Source of the DNA: Xiphophorus maculatus
Lineage: Eukaryota; Chordata; Actinopteri; Cyprinodontiformes; Poeciliidae
Length of the DNA: 64,000 nucleotides
Reading direction: 5' to 3'
NCBI RefSeq assembly: GCF_002775205.1
Contig: NC_036453.1
Span: 28,745,213 to 28,809,212 of the forward strand
Made by a program: the position numbers and the translations under genes. Position 1 is the first letter of the stretch. Each line of letters opens with the position of its first letter. Below, one piece after another: positions 24,247-35,219 of this stretch. The notes below the pieces were generated by a model. It was not told where the DNA came from. It worked only from the letters and a program-made list of their open reading frames with translations, and searched no databases.

Positions 24247-27200
24247 TCACTTGTCTTGCATCTTTTCCAAAATGGGAACAATCATGTCAAACTTGGGCCT
24301 CTTGGCTGGGTCTTCGTTCATGCAGAGCCTCATCAGCTTGCAGATGTGAGGAGAGATGCCTGGTGGAATGGTTGGCCGGAGTCCCTCCAGAGCAATCTGA
24401 GCAGTGGGAGGAAAATTATGTGCTGTTTAAGTGTCATGTACAGTGCATTGCAAAAATATTTCACACTTGTCACAAAACTTTTAACATCTTGTTACACTAT
24501 GTGTGGCAGAACAATCCCCAGAACCAAACTCAGGGTGGCAGAATCAAGGTGTTGGATGTTTTTCTTCAGCAATAATAGTCAGAGTTTATTGGAAGTTGGC
24601 TGAAGCTAAATACGGGGCAATTCTATAAGAAGCCAATATTGATTCAGACAAGCCCAATACAGCTGATGAAACACCGAACGCTTTCTACAGATAAAAGAAC
24701 ATTTTAAAGACAACGTAGCATTTTTTCAGCTTCACAATTATGCTCTAGTTTGTGTTTGTATAAATGTCTCATTGAAAAACAAGGAAGTTTGTTGTTCCTG
24801 TGAGGTAAAAAATTTTATATTTCAGAGGATGTAAATAATTTTGCAATGCACTCTGAAAAATATAGAGTTTGAGCATTTGGTGTGTTGCTACCTTCATCCC
24901 TATCTCCATGTTTGAGAGATCAGCAAACGGAACCTCTCTGGTAACCAGCTCCCATAGTAACACTGCGAAGCTCCACATGTCAGCAGATCTTCTGTTGATG
25001 TCTTCTGGCTTTTTCTGCAGTGCTGAAAGCGGTAGGAAGGAGAATATGAGAAAAATTAATGGAAAAGAAAGGAGACAGGTCTGGGAAGATCCAATGGGGG
25101 AATAAATACCTTCAGGGGCCATCCAGGCTGGTGAGTACATGCGCCCAGGACACTGGAAGGAGAATTTAGCATCTGCCATGCTTATTCTGGCTGTCATATC
25201 CTCATCAATCTGTAAATTAAACACAATGGGTAAAGACTCATCATACATAAAAGTGCCAAACAACACAGGATTTCCCCTGTTTGCTTATACACTGTGCCTA
25301 CCACAATTATTAGCGCATTTAATGTGTGCAAGCAGCTACACTAATGTTTTTTATGCAGAGCTGCTAATCCCAAAATGCCCCTTTTTTATTTCAGTTGTTC
25401 AATAGAAAGTTTTGGATATTTAATTTTTCCTCACCTCCCACACTGTTCTTTACAAAATCAATGTAATAGTCTTGTATTTCAGTTTCAGTTATTGATGATT
25501 AATGTTGTGACTGAGGATATAAGTAAGTTTAGGTGAGTAGTCATTTTATGTAAGCCATTTCCTGACTTATTATGACAAGTGCCAGAGAGGCAATAGAAAA
25601 TCAGCTGTTGACTGTTTTTGGGGTCATGTCATATGACCCCAAAAACATATGACATCTGGTGCCTTACCATGATATATTTACTATTGAGGTAAAGCCGGGA
25701 AACCATCGGCTCTAAGGTGTGGAGGAACGCCATCCCACTCGCGATGTCCAGGGCAAACTTGACCGCTTGGCTTTGGTCAACCACCAGAGCTGATGAAGAC
25801 AAGGCGAGGGACAAAATGTAAAACAACAAACTAAGTAACTAACAATAAAATTGATATTCAAATGTTATGGATGTCAGTAATGTGTATGCAAACAGGGTTA
25901 TATTTGTATGTAGATGTATCTCAATAAATTGACAAGACGAACAGCAGCTGTACTGTGCGCACCTTGAGCTTTCCTTTGAGTATAAAAAAAATTATATATT
26001 GTTATTTGACTTTTTATTATTTTTCTCTTTGACTATTAACAAAATTGTGGGACAAAAATATATATGTCTTTGTGTCAAACGGTCCTGCACATCTGTGTGC
26101 TTCTGTGGGGTTTTAGTGGGCACATGTACATCTTAAACCTGAATTTTATTGGTTAGTTTACTTTTGTTTATTTGGTGGCTTGGTGCTCGTTCTGTAAGCG
26201 AAATGTGACTGTGCAGTGAAGCTAGCAAAAAATGAGTAAGCAGATTCTTAAACAGCTCAGTCTAGTCAAAACGTTTGCAAAGAAAAAAAAAAAAGTGGAA
26301 ATCAAGCAAAAGTCGCTTCACTGGAAATTTCCGTCTTCCTCCTCCAGTGGGTAGGCTTTTTCATTCCTGTCTGTATTATTTCTACAAAAAAATAGGCTAT
26401 GCAGGCATGTAAGTGTGTGTGCGTCATTGTGCATGTTGGGCCTTGTGTTGATTAGGTACACTGTTTCTCTGTGGCAAGTGCATCATGCTCATGTGCCCTG
26501 TATTTGTGGAAGTTAGGCTTGTGCTTGTTTGGGGATGCATGTTGGGGATGTGGTTGTGTTCATATGGGTCAGGTGCAGTGATGGTGTTGTGCATACTGTC
26601 TGATAAAGTCCTGTTGGTGCCCCGGATGAGGAATAACCTGTATCCAGAATATTTGTGTGTGCTGGCTCTTGAAGCGCTCACCCCGATTTGAATGTAGGGT
26701 TATCACTGTTGTTTGTGCACTTTTTTTCTACCACAGATTTTCCTTCCACTCAACTTTTTTAAAATGTGCATGAACAGAGCACCCTGTGAGCAGACAGCTT
26801 CGTTAGCAGTGACTTTTTGTGCCTTACCCTTCTTGTGGATACTGTCAATGACTGTCTACTAGACACCGCTCAAGTCATCAGTCTTCCACATGATTGTCTA
26901 GTTTCACTTTTTGAATAATCTTGTTTCCCTTTTATATGTTTATGTTCACTACTAAAATACATAAACACTTTGAAGAAATTAATACTTGTTTATATGCAAA
27001 TGGCTGCACAGTGGCTCAGTTGGTAGCACTGTTGCCTTGCAGCAAGAAGGTCCTGGGTTCGATTTCCGTCCGGGGTCTTTCTGCATGGAGTTTGCATGTT
27101 CTCCCTGTGCATGCGTGGGTTCTCTCCGGGTACTCCGGCTTCCTCCCACAGTCCAAAAACATGACTGTTAGGTTAATTGGTCTATCTAAATTCTCCCTAG

Positions 27201-30200
27201 GGGTGAGTGAGTGTGTGTGAATGGTTGTTTGTCCTGTATGTCTTTGTGTTGCCCTGCGACAGACTGGCGACCTGTCCAGGGTGAACCCCGCCTCTCGCCC
27301 GGAACGTAGCTGGAGATAGGCACCAGCAACCCTCCCGACCCCATTAGGGACAAAGGGTGAACAGAAAATGGATGGATGGATGGATATATGCAAATGTAAG
27401 AAAATAGTTTGGTTTGAACTGTGTTCCAGCTAATCTGAGCAGAGGTTTTATAACCTGAGAAAATTAAGACAGCAAATTTCCTTTTATGTACTTGCACGTA
27501 AAAACAAATGACTTACTTGTGCCCTGATGGAGGATGGTGTACAGAGATCCGTATGGCATGTAGTGGGCGATGATGATCGGATGAGGAGAGGGAGGGGACT
27601 GACATGCCCCAAGGACAGGCAGAATATTTGGATGAGAAAAGATTCTGTAATGGTAAAAAGAGAAACAAACAGCTAAAACTCCACTCTGCTGTGTTAACAT
27701 AAAATTATACTTCACTCAAGGAAATAAGAACAAAACTGTAAAAGATATATTTAACAGTACGCTTGTATGATCTGGAGTCCTTTTAAGTTAAGTTTTACAC
27801 CTCATTAGCAGAAACACTTTCATTTTTTGCAATATCTACCCAAGTTAAGCCAAAGTGCTTTTATTTAAACATAAGTTCTCAAAAGAAAGCAAAAGAACTG
27901 AAGCTCACATTAAAGTAAGAACACAGCTGCGCTACTCAGTCTCTCCAGTGGGGTTTCTTTGACTTGGTTAGTTTAAAGGCTTCTCTCATTTTTGTTCTGT
28001 TTTTTTTTTTTTCCTTACAGCCTAATGAGTCTCAAAGATGGGAAACGCTGATTAAACCCAGTCCGGATGGTGAAAAGTAAAACATGCATTTTATGTTATG
28101 CATTGCTAATTGAATGCAGTGTTCTTTGCTTTCAGATGCAAGCAAGCCGCACAAACAGCCGAGAATATGGTTTATAGACGTGTTTCGGGGTTGAGCAAGC
28201 TGAGTCAGAATGGTTTAGTGTCAGCACACTAAAAGTTTAAGTTATGTTTAAATGTCATGATAACAAATCCATGCAAAAAACGCACAAAAGAAATCCAGAC
28301 ATCACAATTAGTGAGGTCAAAGAAAGTGTCAAAGATGTGTGTTTAGCCTTTTTTTGTTGCACAAACATTCTGCAACTGAACTGGAGTGAACGTCGACCAC
28401 TGACTCCAAATAAAACCGTTTTTACATAAACATGATTGTGAGTTCAAATGTTCACACCCTCCACATTTTGTATGCATACTTTTCCTTTCATAGATTTACA
28501 TTCATTCATTATTCACCATAAATATAACATTTATTTTCTTCCATTACTGATTTTGTTCTTACAAAGTGGAATAATTACAAAACAGGCAAGTTCAATTATT
28601 TTTCTAAACTAGATTTTTGTACACAAGCTTTATTGTTCAAATGCAAATATTCATCCAAACTGGTTAAATGTCATGTAGTGTCACAGATCTGCCTTTTATG
28701 CCTAGTCCTTACAGTTTCCAATGGTTTAATGTCATCCTGCTTTATCCATTCCAAAATCCATCTAGATGTGTGTTTGGGGTGATTGTCCAACTGGAACATA
28801 CAACTATGTTGAGGTTTTGATCTTCTAAGTGTTGATTTCAGGTGATATTCAAGAATTTGATGAAGTCTTCCTTCTTTTTTATTCCATTCAATGAAATAGC
28901 ACCACAGCATCATATTACCACCATTGTGCTTGACAGTTGGAGAAGCATTCTTAGGTTTGAAACCACTATCATGTCTCTCAATCACAACTACCGTTTAAAC
29001 TTTGTCTCATTTGACCATATAACATTTTAACTTTTTTGTAGTTTAAGTTTAAAATAAACGCTTACCAATTCTGCCAAGAGGAGTGAACAAACCCAGGATG
29101 ATTGGTTTGGCTTACTGGTGTGTAGTTTCTCTGCTATATATTTGAATCTGTATGTATAATTCTGGCCATATGTGAAATAGAGAAAACCACACTGGAATTT
29201 GCACAAATTCACACTTGTGCAACCAATTCAAAAATGACTGAAGTCATTTTGTTTTTGTTGTTTGCGACTGTTCAAGCAAATAATTAAAATTCCTAGATTA
29301 ATTGAAAATGAATGGCCGGTGTACTGTATGTAAACTTGTGACCATAAATTTATCTGATAATAAACACCAACAGTCTAGTTGTACGATAAATAACCTGAGT
29401 TTGGGATGCTCCTCGTTAAAGTCTCTGCTCTTCCTGGTGGTCCAGTCTCTCACGTGCAGCACCTTCACCACAATCTCATCCCCTTGCCACCGGCCCTGCC
29501 ACAACTAAAAGAAGAGCACACACTCCAGTGATCAGCCGGAGGAGCTAAAAAAAAATAAAAAAATACTGTCAATCAGCATTAAAAGCAGCTGACCTCTCCG
29601 GACTGGTTCTCATTGATCTTTGCCAGAAGCGAGAGCTGCTTAAAATCAATACCGGCTTGCTTATTGAGGGTGCCATTACCTGTGAGATGAAAAACATGAA
29701 TAAAAAAAGCATGAATCCTAATTTTGCATCATATTTTGATCTTATTTTATTAGACAAATCCTACTCACGGGGTCGCGTTCTCATTGTACCCTTCCAGAAC
29801 GTTTCCTTGTATGGGATTTTGGCCATGTTCTGGCCCATTTTCTCTGCCTTTTCTAAAATAAGCAAAAAATAAAACATTTAAAATATAAGCGTAATGTTCT
29901 TAATTTGCCTTTAAAGTTTCTTTATCTTAGTGAAAATCTGCTGCAATGTTTAAAAGTCTATAAATAAAAAATTCTGACCTTGCAGCAGCTGTTTTAGGTG
30001 AGGCTTGGCCTTATCCAGAGGTGTCTGCCCATACCTGTTACATATACACACCTGGGCACCATGGGTTACCAAGTCCTAAAAAGAGATACAACCCTAGAAT
30101 TACAACAAAATTAAGAATATACTGATAAAGGAAACAGGTCTTGCTGCAGTAGCAGTTTCTGCCCAGAAGAGGGCGGTTTTTCACCAACAGATGGAATCCA

Positions 30201-33200
30201 AAAAGAGATGTGAAAAGTGTGTGTTGGTGTGCAGTGATGCACCTCTGCAACTTCATCGTGGCCCCAGAAGCAGGCGTAGTGCAGCGGGGTGTTCCCGTGC
30301 TCGTTGACTGTATTGGGGTCCGCTTTGCACTGAATCAGCTGTCATCATAAAACAGAGCAACAAAAACACATGAGAGAGAGAGAGCATATCAGCATATAAG
30401 CTGTTTAAGAAAGCGAACCTTAGCCACAATGTCCCTGTGTCCGTGGCTTGCAGCCAGATGTAGAGGTGTGTCATCTCCACGGTTCATCACGTTGATTCGA
30501 GCCCCTCTCATGATGAGCATGTCAACAACGCCACTCCTCCCTTCCCTGCATGCCCAGTGGAGGGGGCTGAAGCCATGGTCGTCTCTAACACACAAGACAA
30601 ATGGAAAATATGAGAGGAAATGGAGTCGGGATGCCGCATCTTTACATTTATCTGGTCATCAAAACATCCAAACACAAAGAGACGCAAGTAAAACGCTTAC
30701 TGCAGTATGGAGAGAGTCTCCATTCAGGTAGTGACATTTCCAAATGAGTAGTAGGAACAACTAATTTTTAAAATAAATTAGGTATATGAAAGGTTAATGC
30801 TTTCGCAGATAAAGAGATAAGAAGTTCTGAACTTTTACAAGAGGGAAAATAACACTTTCAGACAGACATATGATCATTCCAGTCTACCATAATGAAGAGA
30901 AAAAATCATCAAGGTTCACCTCACCTCACAAGTGTAAATAATGTAATAACTTTAAAAATATTAAAAATAATAGGAATAAATTTGACTGTCTCCTTTTAAA
31001 GAGCAGAGCAATACTCTGGCAAAACTTAAACAGATCAACGTCTAGCAGAAAAACAGACGAGTACAAAGAAAACTTCAAAAAGGTAATTTTTTTGAAAAGA
31101 CGTCTCCCAAAGCAAAGGCATTGTGGTGGGATGATCATATTAAATATTTACTAATGATGTGGAAGAAGACAGAAGTAGCATTGTGAGTTCTGATGCATGG
31201 AAAACGAGAAACACTGCTCTCTCAAATGTGATTGTACTGTATTAGTAAGTGGCCTAAAAAAAGAACAAAAAATGTTGTTTTTCCTTTTAGGTAAAAAAAA
31301 AAAAAGCACATGCTTCTATGCCTGAACTTGTCTTTTGCTCTCATCTTAATTGAAATATGCTTCACTTGTTGTGGAACAAGCTGAAAGCAAGACACCCCAC
31401 ATACCAACCAGAATCAGCCCTTAAAAGCACAGCTCTACATCCCAAAAATTTTTACCTCTAAGCTCTTCCTAAGATTTTGATATGTATTTCTTCAAATGTC
31501 ACTGCTGTAAAAATACTGTGAGAAAATATGTGTACTAACTTGACCCTATATGAAAAAGTATTTGCTCCCTAAACCTAATAACTCTTTGTGGCATCCTTAG
31601 GAGCAACACCGGTCATCAAGCATTGGTAATAACTGTCAGTGAGTCTTTCACATCGCTGTGGTGAATATTTGGCCACTCTGCAGAACTGTTTTAATTCAGT
31701 CATATTGGAGGATTTCCCAGCATGAACAGACAGCGTAAGGTCACGCCACAGCATCTCAATCAGATTTAAGTCAAGATTTTGACTAGACCATTGCAGAATT
31801 GTAATTAAATTTTTTTTAGCTATTCAGATGGGAACTTATGCTTTAAACACAGTATTTCAGGTGACAAATAATAATAATAATAATAATAATAACATAATTT
31901 TGGTTTAAATTTATATAAAACAAAATTATATATTGTCTATATATTATATATTGTCTATTCTCTAATAGACAAGAGAATTAATTTTTATAAATATATTTTT
32001 ACTGCTAACTTGATGCTGAGTAAATTACATTCAGCCTTCAGCCTGTAGTAAACACATTTTAACAAAACCATAATAACATTGATGACTGTGTAAGAACGAG
32101 GAATTATATGTTGCTTACTTCAAGTTGTCAGACAGATTCTTTTGGCAATAATCATACCTAGATGGTGCCAGGGAAATTAAGTATAAAAGCCTTCCTGGAT
32201 GTATTTTTAATACGTATAATATCCTGAATATGGCTAAAATGAAAAGGTAGACTATATCTTATGGAGCGTCCTGCTAACAAAACATTCTCTGTGAGGTTTG
32301 CTCTTTGGCACAGGTTCACGCACCCACCTCCTACTAATCTTTATTTAGATTTCAGCACATGCTTCCTCTCTGTGCCTGCAGCCTCTTCCCATCTGATGAT
32401 TGGCCCGGTGATAAATACTTCTACACAGGCTGGAATGCCTGCTAACATGTCCAAGGACGCACACAGTCACGGTGTATACATGACCACTTCCAGTCTGCGA
32501 GGAGCCAGGCTGTCACCTCCACTGTGGGCCCAACGGGTCAGCTCATTACACCGACTAACCCAGAGTCTCCTGGCTGCTGGGGTTTCTCACAATGCCCTGC
32601 GAAGCCACAAACTCTGCTGTTAGTTTAACAATAAACTTCGAGGGGGTCTTTCAGCTCACACTGAAGTGAAAGAGCAGAGAGGTTCATTCTCTGTCAGACC
32701 TGATGTAGCAGCACTGTGGACAGACAACTCATAGACTAAACCACCCTGTGGGCTAAAAAAAGTAACAAGGGGGAAAAAAAATGCAAGAATGACAGAGTGG
32801 AAAATACTCTGAGCTACACATTCCTTCTAAGTCTGCCTTTTTTTCATGTGTTTTCCTGTGTCACTCGGTTCTAGAGGCAGAGTAGTTATTTAATGCTTCG
32901 CTGGCTGCTCTTAGGCGCCTCTTTCGGTTCCAACTTATTATTCCAACAACACATAAAGCGTTTATTCAGCGCTCTGGGTGCTCTGAGCAGGACAGAGGCG
33001 GCCGCGCCACATAGTTGAGCTTCCTTAGAGTAACAGCCAAAGAAGGCCTTCATCATAATGACTGCTTATTCATTTGTTTATGTGTGACTCTAGGGGAGCT
33101 GCCTAAGAAGTTCTGTCAGCGATGGGCTTGGCCCTGTATGGAGCTAAGAAGAGGAAATGGACTTGGCTGCTGCGTGGTTGGCCAGCAGCTCCGCAAACTG

Positions 33201-34459
33201 TACATATATGGCCGGGTCCAAGAATGAGATAACCAGAGTCTTTATTTAAGAAGTTTTCTTACTCCTTCTGATGAAGAGAATGTGAAAAAAGGCAAGAGTT
33301 TTAGAATTGAACAATTCAGAATAAAAAAGTTGGGACTTTTGATTCCTACAATTGTACTAATATGCACTGTTTTATGTACTATGTTATTCAACAAATTAGA
33401 ATTGCCAATATATACCCCCATAAACAGAGCTATGATAACAATTTGTGAACAGAAGCAATCTGTTGGGGCCATAAACAAGGATTTTAGGTTCCCCTTTAGT
33501 AAGCTAAAGAAACTTCTCAACCATTCAACTCTTCATAAAATCTAAGCAGCGATGCAAGCCAAAGCTCTCTGAGCAATCACAATTTTAATATCCAATATGG
33601 TATCCACGGTTACAAAAAAGGCAGCAAAAGTGGTTCATAAAAAAGCTATTTATCAGCAGATGTGGGTTTTATAGTTTTCAAACCAGTGGGGAACAGAGTT
33701 CTGTGGGGGGGAAAAATAACATGGGGAGCACGTTCACTTAGTTTTAACGACTAAAATCAAAATAAAATTATTATTATTTTGTATTGCTAAAAGTAGTTAA
33801 CTACAACAAAATCCTGGTGTTTCTGGACTTCCCTATTCCAGGTGTAACAAACTCACACTTTGTGTACCAGCAATATTTTCAGCAAGAGGGATTTAGTCAA
33901 ACTGCATCTAACATAGATGGAAGTGCCAGCGATGCTGAAGTTCAAAAAGGGAGAAGGAATGACCGTACTGACAGGTGAAAAACACGAAATGAGGAAAATT
34001 TGGAAATATCATAGCTGATGTTATCACAAATTTAATGATTTTTCTCATATTGTTTAGCTTTAATCAGAAAGTTAAAGTTTTGTTTGTGCAGATGAGTTAA
34101 GTTTAGCAACATTACCAGTAAAAAAAACAAACAAAGCAAGTTGTGTAATACAGCAGTAATATCCCACCATGTAAACTATGTGTGTATTTTTAACAACAAT
34201 CGCTGTGCATGTTGACATGCACGTTCTTGCCCATCCTATGAAAAGACCACCAGTTTTTGCAAGACATGTGTTTACCTGTCATTGCACAAACTTCACAGAT
34301 GAATTCCAGCATCCAGATGGACCAGAAATCCCTCACAATGCAAAGATTAGGGACTGACATAGGAACCTACCCTAAGTTGAGGTCATTCTCTGTGTTGTCC
34401 AGCCACAGACGGACAGCCACTGAGTTCCCTTCTCGACACTGTGTGAAGATGTCATCCAT
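24247..34459 (-). CDS. ilk: Integrin-linked kinase (pseudokinase scaffold)
   Basis: Twelve coding exons: 34371-34459, 30419-30584, 30243-30338, 29979-30075, 29769-29852, 29594-29679, 29395-29504, 27517-27644, 25668-25789, 25110-25209, 24892-25022, 24247-24396. They give 452 residues, exactly the mammalian length. ILK binds PINCH and parvin in focal adhesions and links beta-integrin tails to actin. N-terminal ankyrin repeats are clear ([48 protein letters not shown]). The central stretch reads [18 protein letters not shown]. The kinase-like domain has [10 protein letters not shown], but the usual HRD and DFG motifs are replaced ([12 protein letters not shown]), as in other ILKs. It keeps [15 protein letters not shown] and ends KMQDK. 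Start Met-Asp-Asp-Ile-Phe matches the family. A 3.8-kb intron separates exon 1 from exon 2, and several introns hold transposons. A 5' noncoding exon lies upstream. Confidence 0.97.
24441..24855. mobile_element. Non-autonomous DNA transposon in the last ILK intron
   Basis: CAGTGCATTGCAAAA at the left end is mirrored at the right end by TTTTGCAATGCACTCTG, giving imperfect inverted termini about 415 bases apart. No transposase frame is present. A TA dinucleotide precedes the left end, which suits a Tc1/mariner-type MITE. The right-hand TA is not preserved at the expected place, so the superfamily is uncertain. Confidence 0.65.
25614..25646. repeat. 14-bp perfect inverted repeat beside an ILK exon
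   Basis: GTTTTTGGGGTCAT (25614-25627) and ATGACCCCAAAAAC (25633-25646) flank a 5-base loop, 21 bases downstream of the donor of ILK exon 25668-25789 in gene orientation. In the transcript this would be a stable intronic hairpin. Confidence 0.8.
27002..27384 (+). mobile_element. tRNA-headed SINE-like retroelement with an 11-bp TSD
   Basis: The element begins with a tRNA-like region: TGGCTCAGTTGGTAGCAC resembles an A box and GGTTCGATTTC a B box. A body common in fish genomes follows (GGAGTTTGCATGTTCTCCCT, CCGGCTTCCTCCCACAGTCC, GACAGACTGGCGACCTGTCC). It ends in (GGAT)n. TATATGCAAAT flanks it on both sides (26991-27001 and 27385-27395), a perfect 11-bp target-site duplication. It lies in an ILK intron, antisense to the gene. 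Open frames across it are not genes. It could also be the 3' part of a LINE carrying a tRNA-like head. Confidence 0.85.
28671..29040 (-). pseudogene. Tc1-like transposase relic in an ILK intron
   Basis: Minus-strand translation gives [40 protein letters not shown] and further pieces that follow the Tc1 DDE transposase pattern (VKHGGGSIMLWG and QQDNDPKHTA). Upstream, a WSNETKF-like stretch (the family's first catalytic Asp region) is out of frame. The copy is broken and lacks identifiable ends, so it is a fossil inside the ILK intron. Confidence 0.75.
31540..31800 (-). pseudogene. Second Tc1-like transposase relic in ILK intron 1
   Basis: The minus strand encodes [19 protein letters not shown], matching the SPDLNPIEHLWRDLK end of Tc1 transposases, then the usual downstream [17 protein letters not shown]-like stretch. 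Frames are interrupted. It is a different fragment from the relic at 28671. Confidence 0.65.
31868..31893. repeat. (AAT)n microsatellite
   Basis: A run of about eight AAT units within ILK intron 1. Confidence 0.85.
32100..34370. other. Remainder of ILK intron 1, no feature recognised
   Basis: This long intron stretch holds several chance open frames (32261-32623, 33015-33227, 33282-33545) but no splice-supported coding pattern or recognisable repeat ends. The 32.3-33.2 kb part has a somewhat higher GC content and could contain intronic regulatory sequence, which cannot be judged by reading. Confidence 0.35.
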
Positions 34460-34932
34460 GCTTGTGTTGTAGAGTGGCTGTTTGTTCTCTCAGTCTCTTT
34501 AAGAAGCAGGGACATAGAGTCTGTAAAAGGGTTTGAGAATTCCTTAGGCGCACTTTTCTCTTCAAGAAAAGCACCACGTTTTTGTTTTTTTTACAAGTAA
34601 ATAGAGAAGAAAATCGTTTGAGCTGAACTTGAAGTTCAATCATATCAATCTCATAGCCATAGATTCTGGAATTCCTATATTTTAAACCAACCATGAGCTA
34701 TTATCTTCAGTTGAAAGAGGAAGAAATAAATGTATTGTGAAGTCAACAAATAGTTGGACTTTCCAACATTTCCTCCTTGCTTTTTCTTTCTACGTTGGCT
34801 CGGATGGGCTGGCCCCTCTGAATCATAACCCCTTGTTGCTTTATAACGAATTAAACCCACCACAAAACTTTCAGCATAAACAAAATATGAAGCATTACTG
34901 CGTAAATTGAGAGGAAGTGTCGAAAGTCTTAC

Positions 34933-35130
34933 CAGTTGGGATCTTGAGGAGTTCGTTTTTCCTTTTTTCCCCCCTCCCCAGAACCACCACCGTCTCCTCT
35001 CCACTGGTCTCTCTGAGTCCACGCCCCGCTTTCCGAGTTGATGTGGGCTCCAGATCTCCCCCTGGCAGCCACGTCCTGGGACAACGACACAGCGACGCCC
35101 CCTGCAGGAGGCAATGCAGCGCTGCGGCTG
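34933..35130 (-). other. Probable ILK 5' noncoding exon and CpG-rich promoter
   Basis: On the minus strand, CCCAACTG is followed by a consensus donor GTAAGAC (34932 downwards), and the coding exon at 34459 has a good acceptor just before its Met. The surrounding 34970-35130 stretch is the most CpG-rich nearby and has Pro/Arg-rich chance frames on both strands, as promoters often do. The transcription start is not determined. Confidence 0.5.
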
Positions 35131-35194
35131 CCTTTGGGTCAGAAATAAATGTTTGAAATTTTGGAGAAATAAAACTTTGAAAATACACAAGGGT

Positions 35195-35219
35195 TTTTAA
35201 AAATATATATATATATATT
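35195..35219. repeat. (AT)n microsatellite
   Basis: A run of alternating AT next to the ILK promoter region. Confidence 0.8.

Noticed and set aside
27018-27066. Possible genuine tRNA gene
   Set aside because: A- and B-box-like words are present, but no cloverleaf with an acceptor stem can be folded. The sequence continues into a repeat body with a (GGAT)n tail, so it is a SINE head.
27016-27497. Open frames of 99-125 codons on both strands across 26.9-27.5 kb
   Set aside because: They fall in the SINE-like element with an 11-bp duplication and in an ILK exon shadow; the frames are by-products of the repeat.
31868-31893. CRISPR-like or regulatory array
   Set aside because: It is a simple (AAT)n microsatellite; CRISPR arrays are not expected in a fish nuclear genome and none with spacers is present.
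32261-32623. 120-codon plus-strand frame in ILK intron 1
   Set aside because: No recognisable domain, no splice context, and it is antisense within a large intron.
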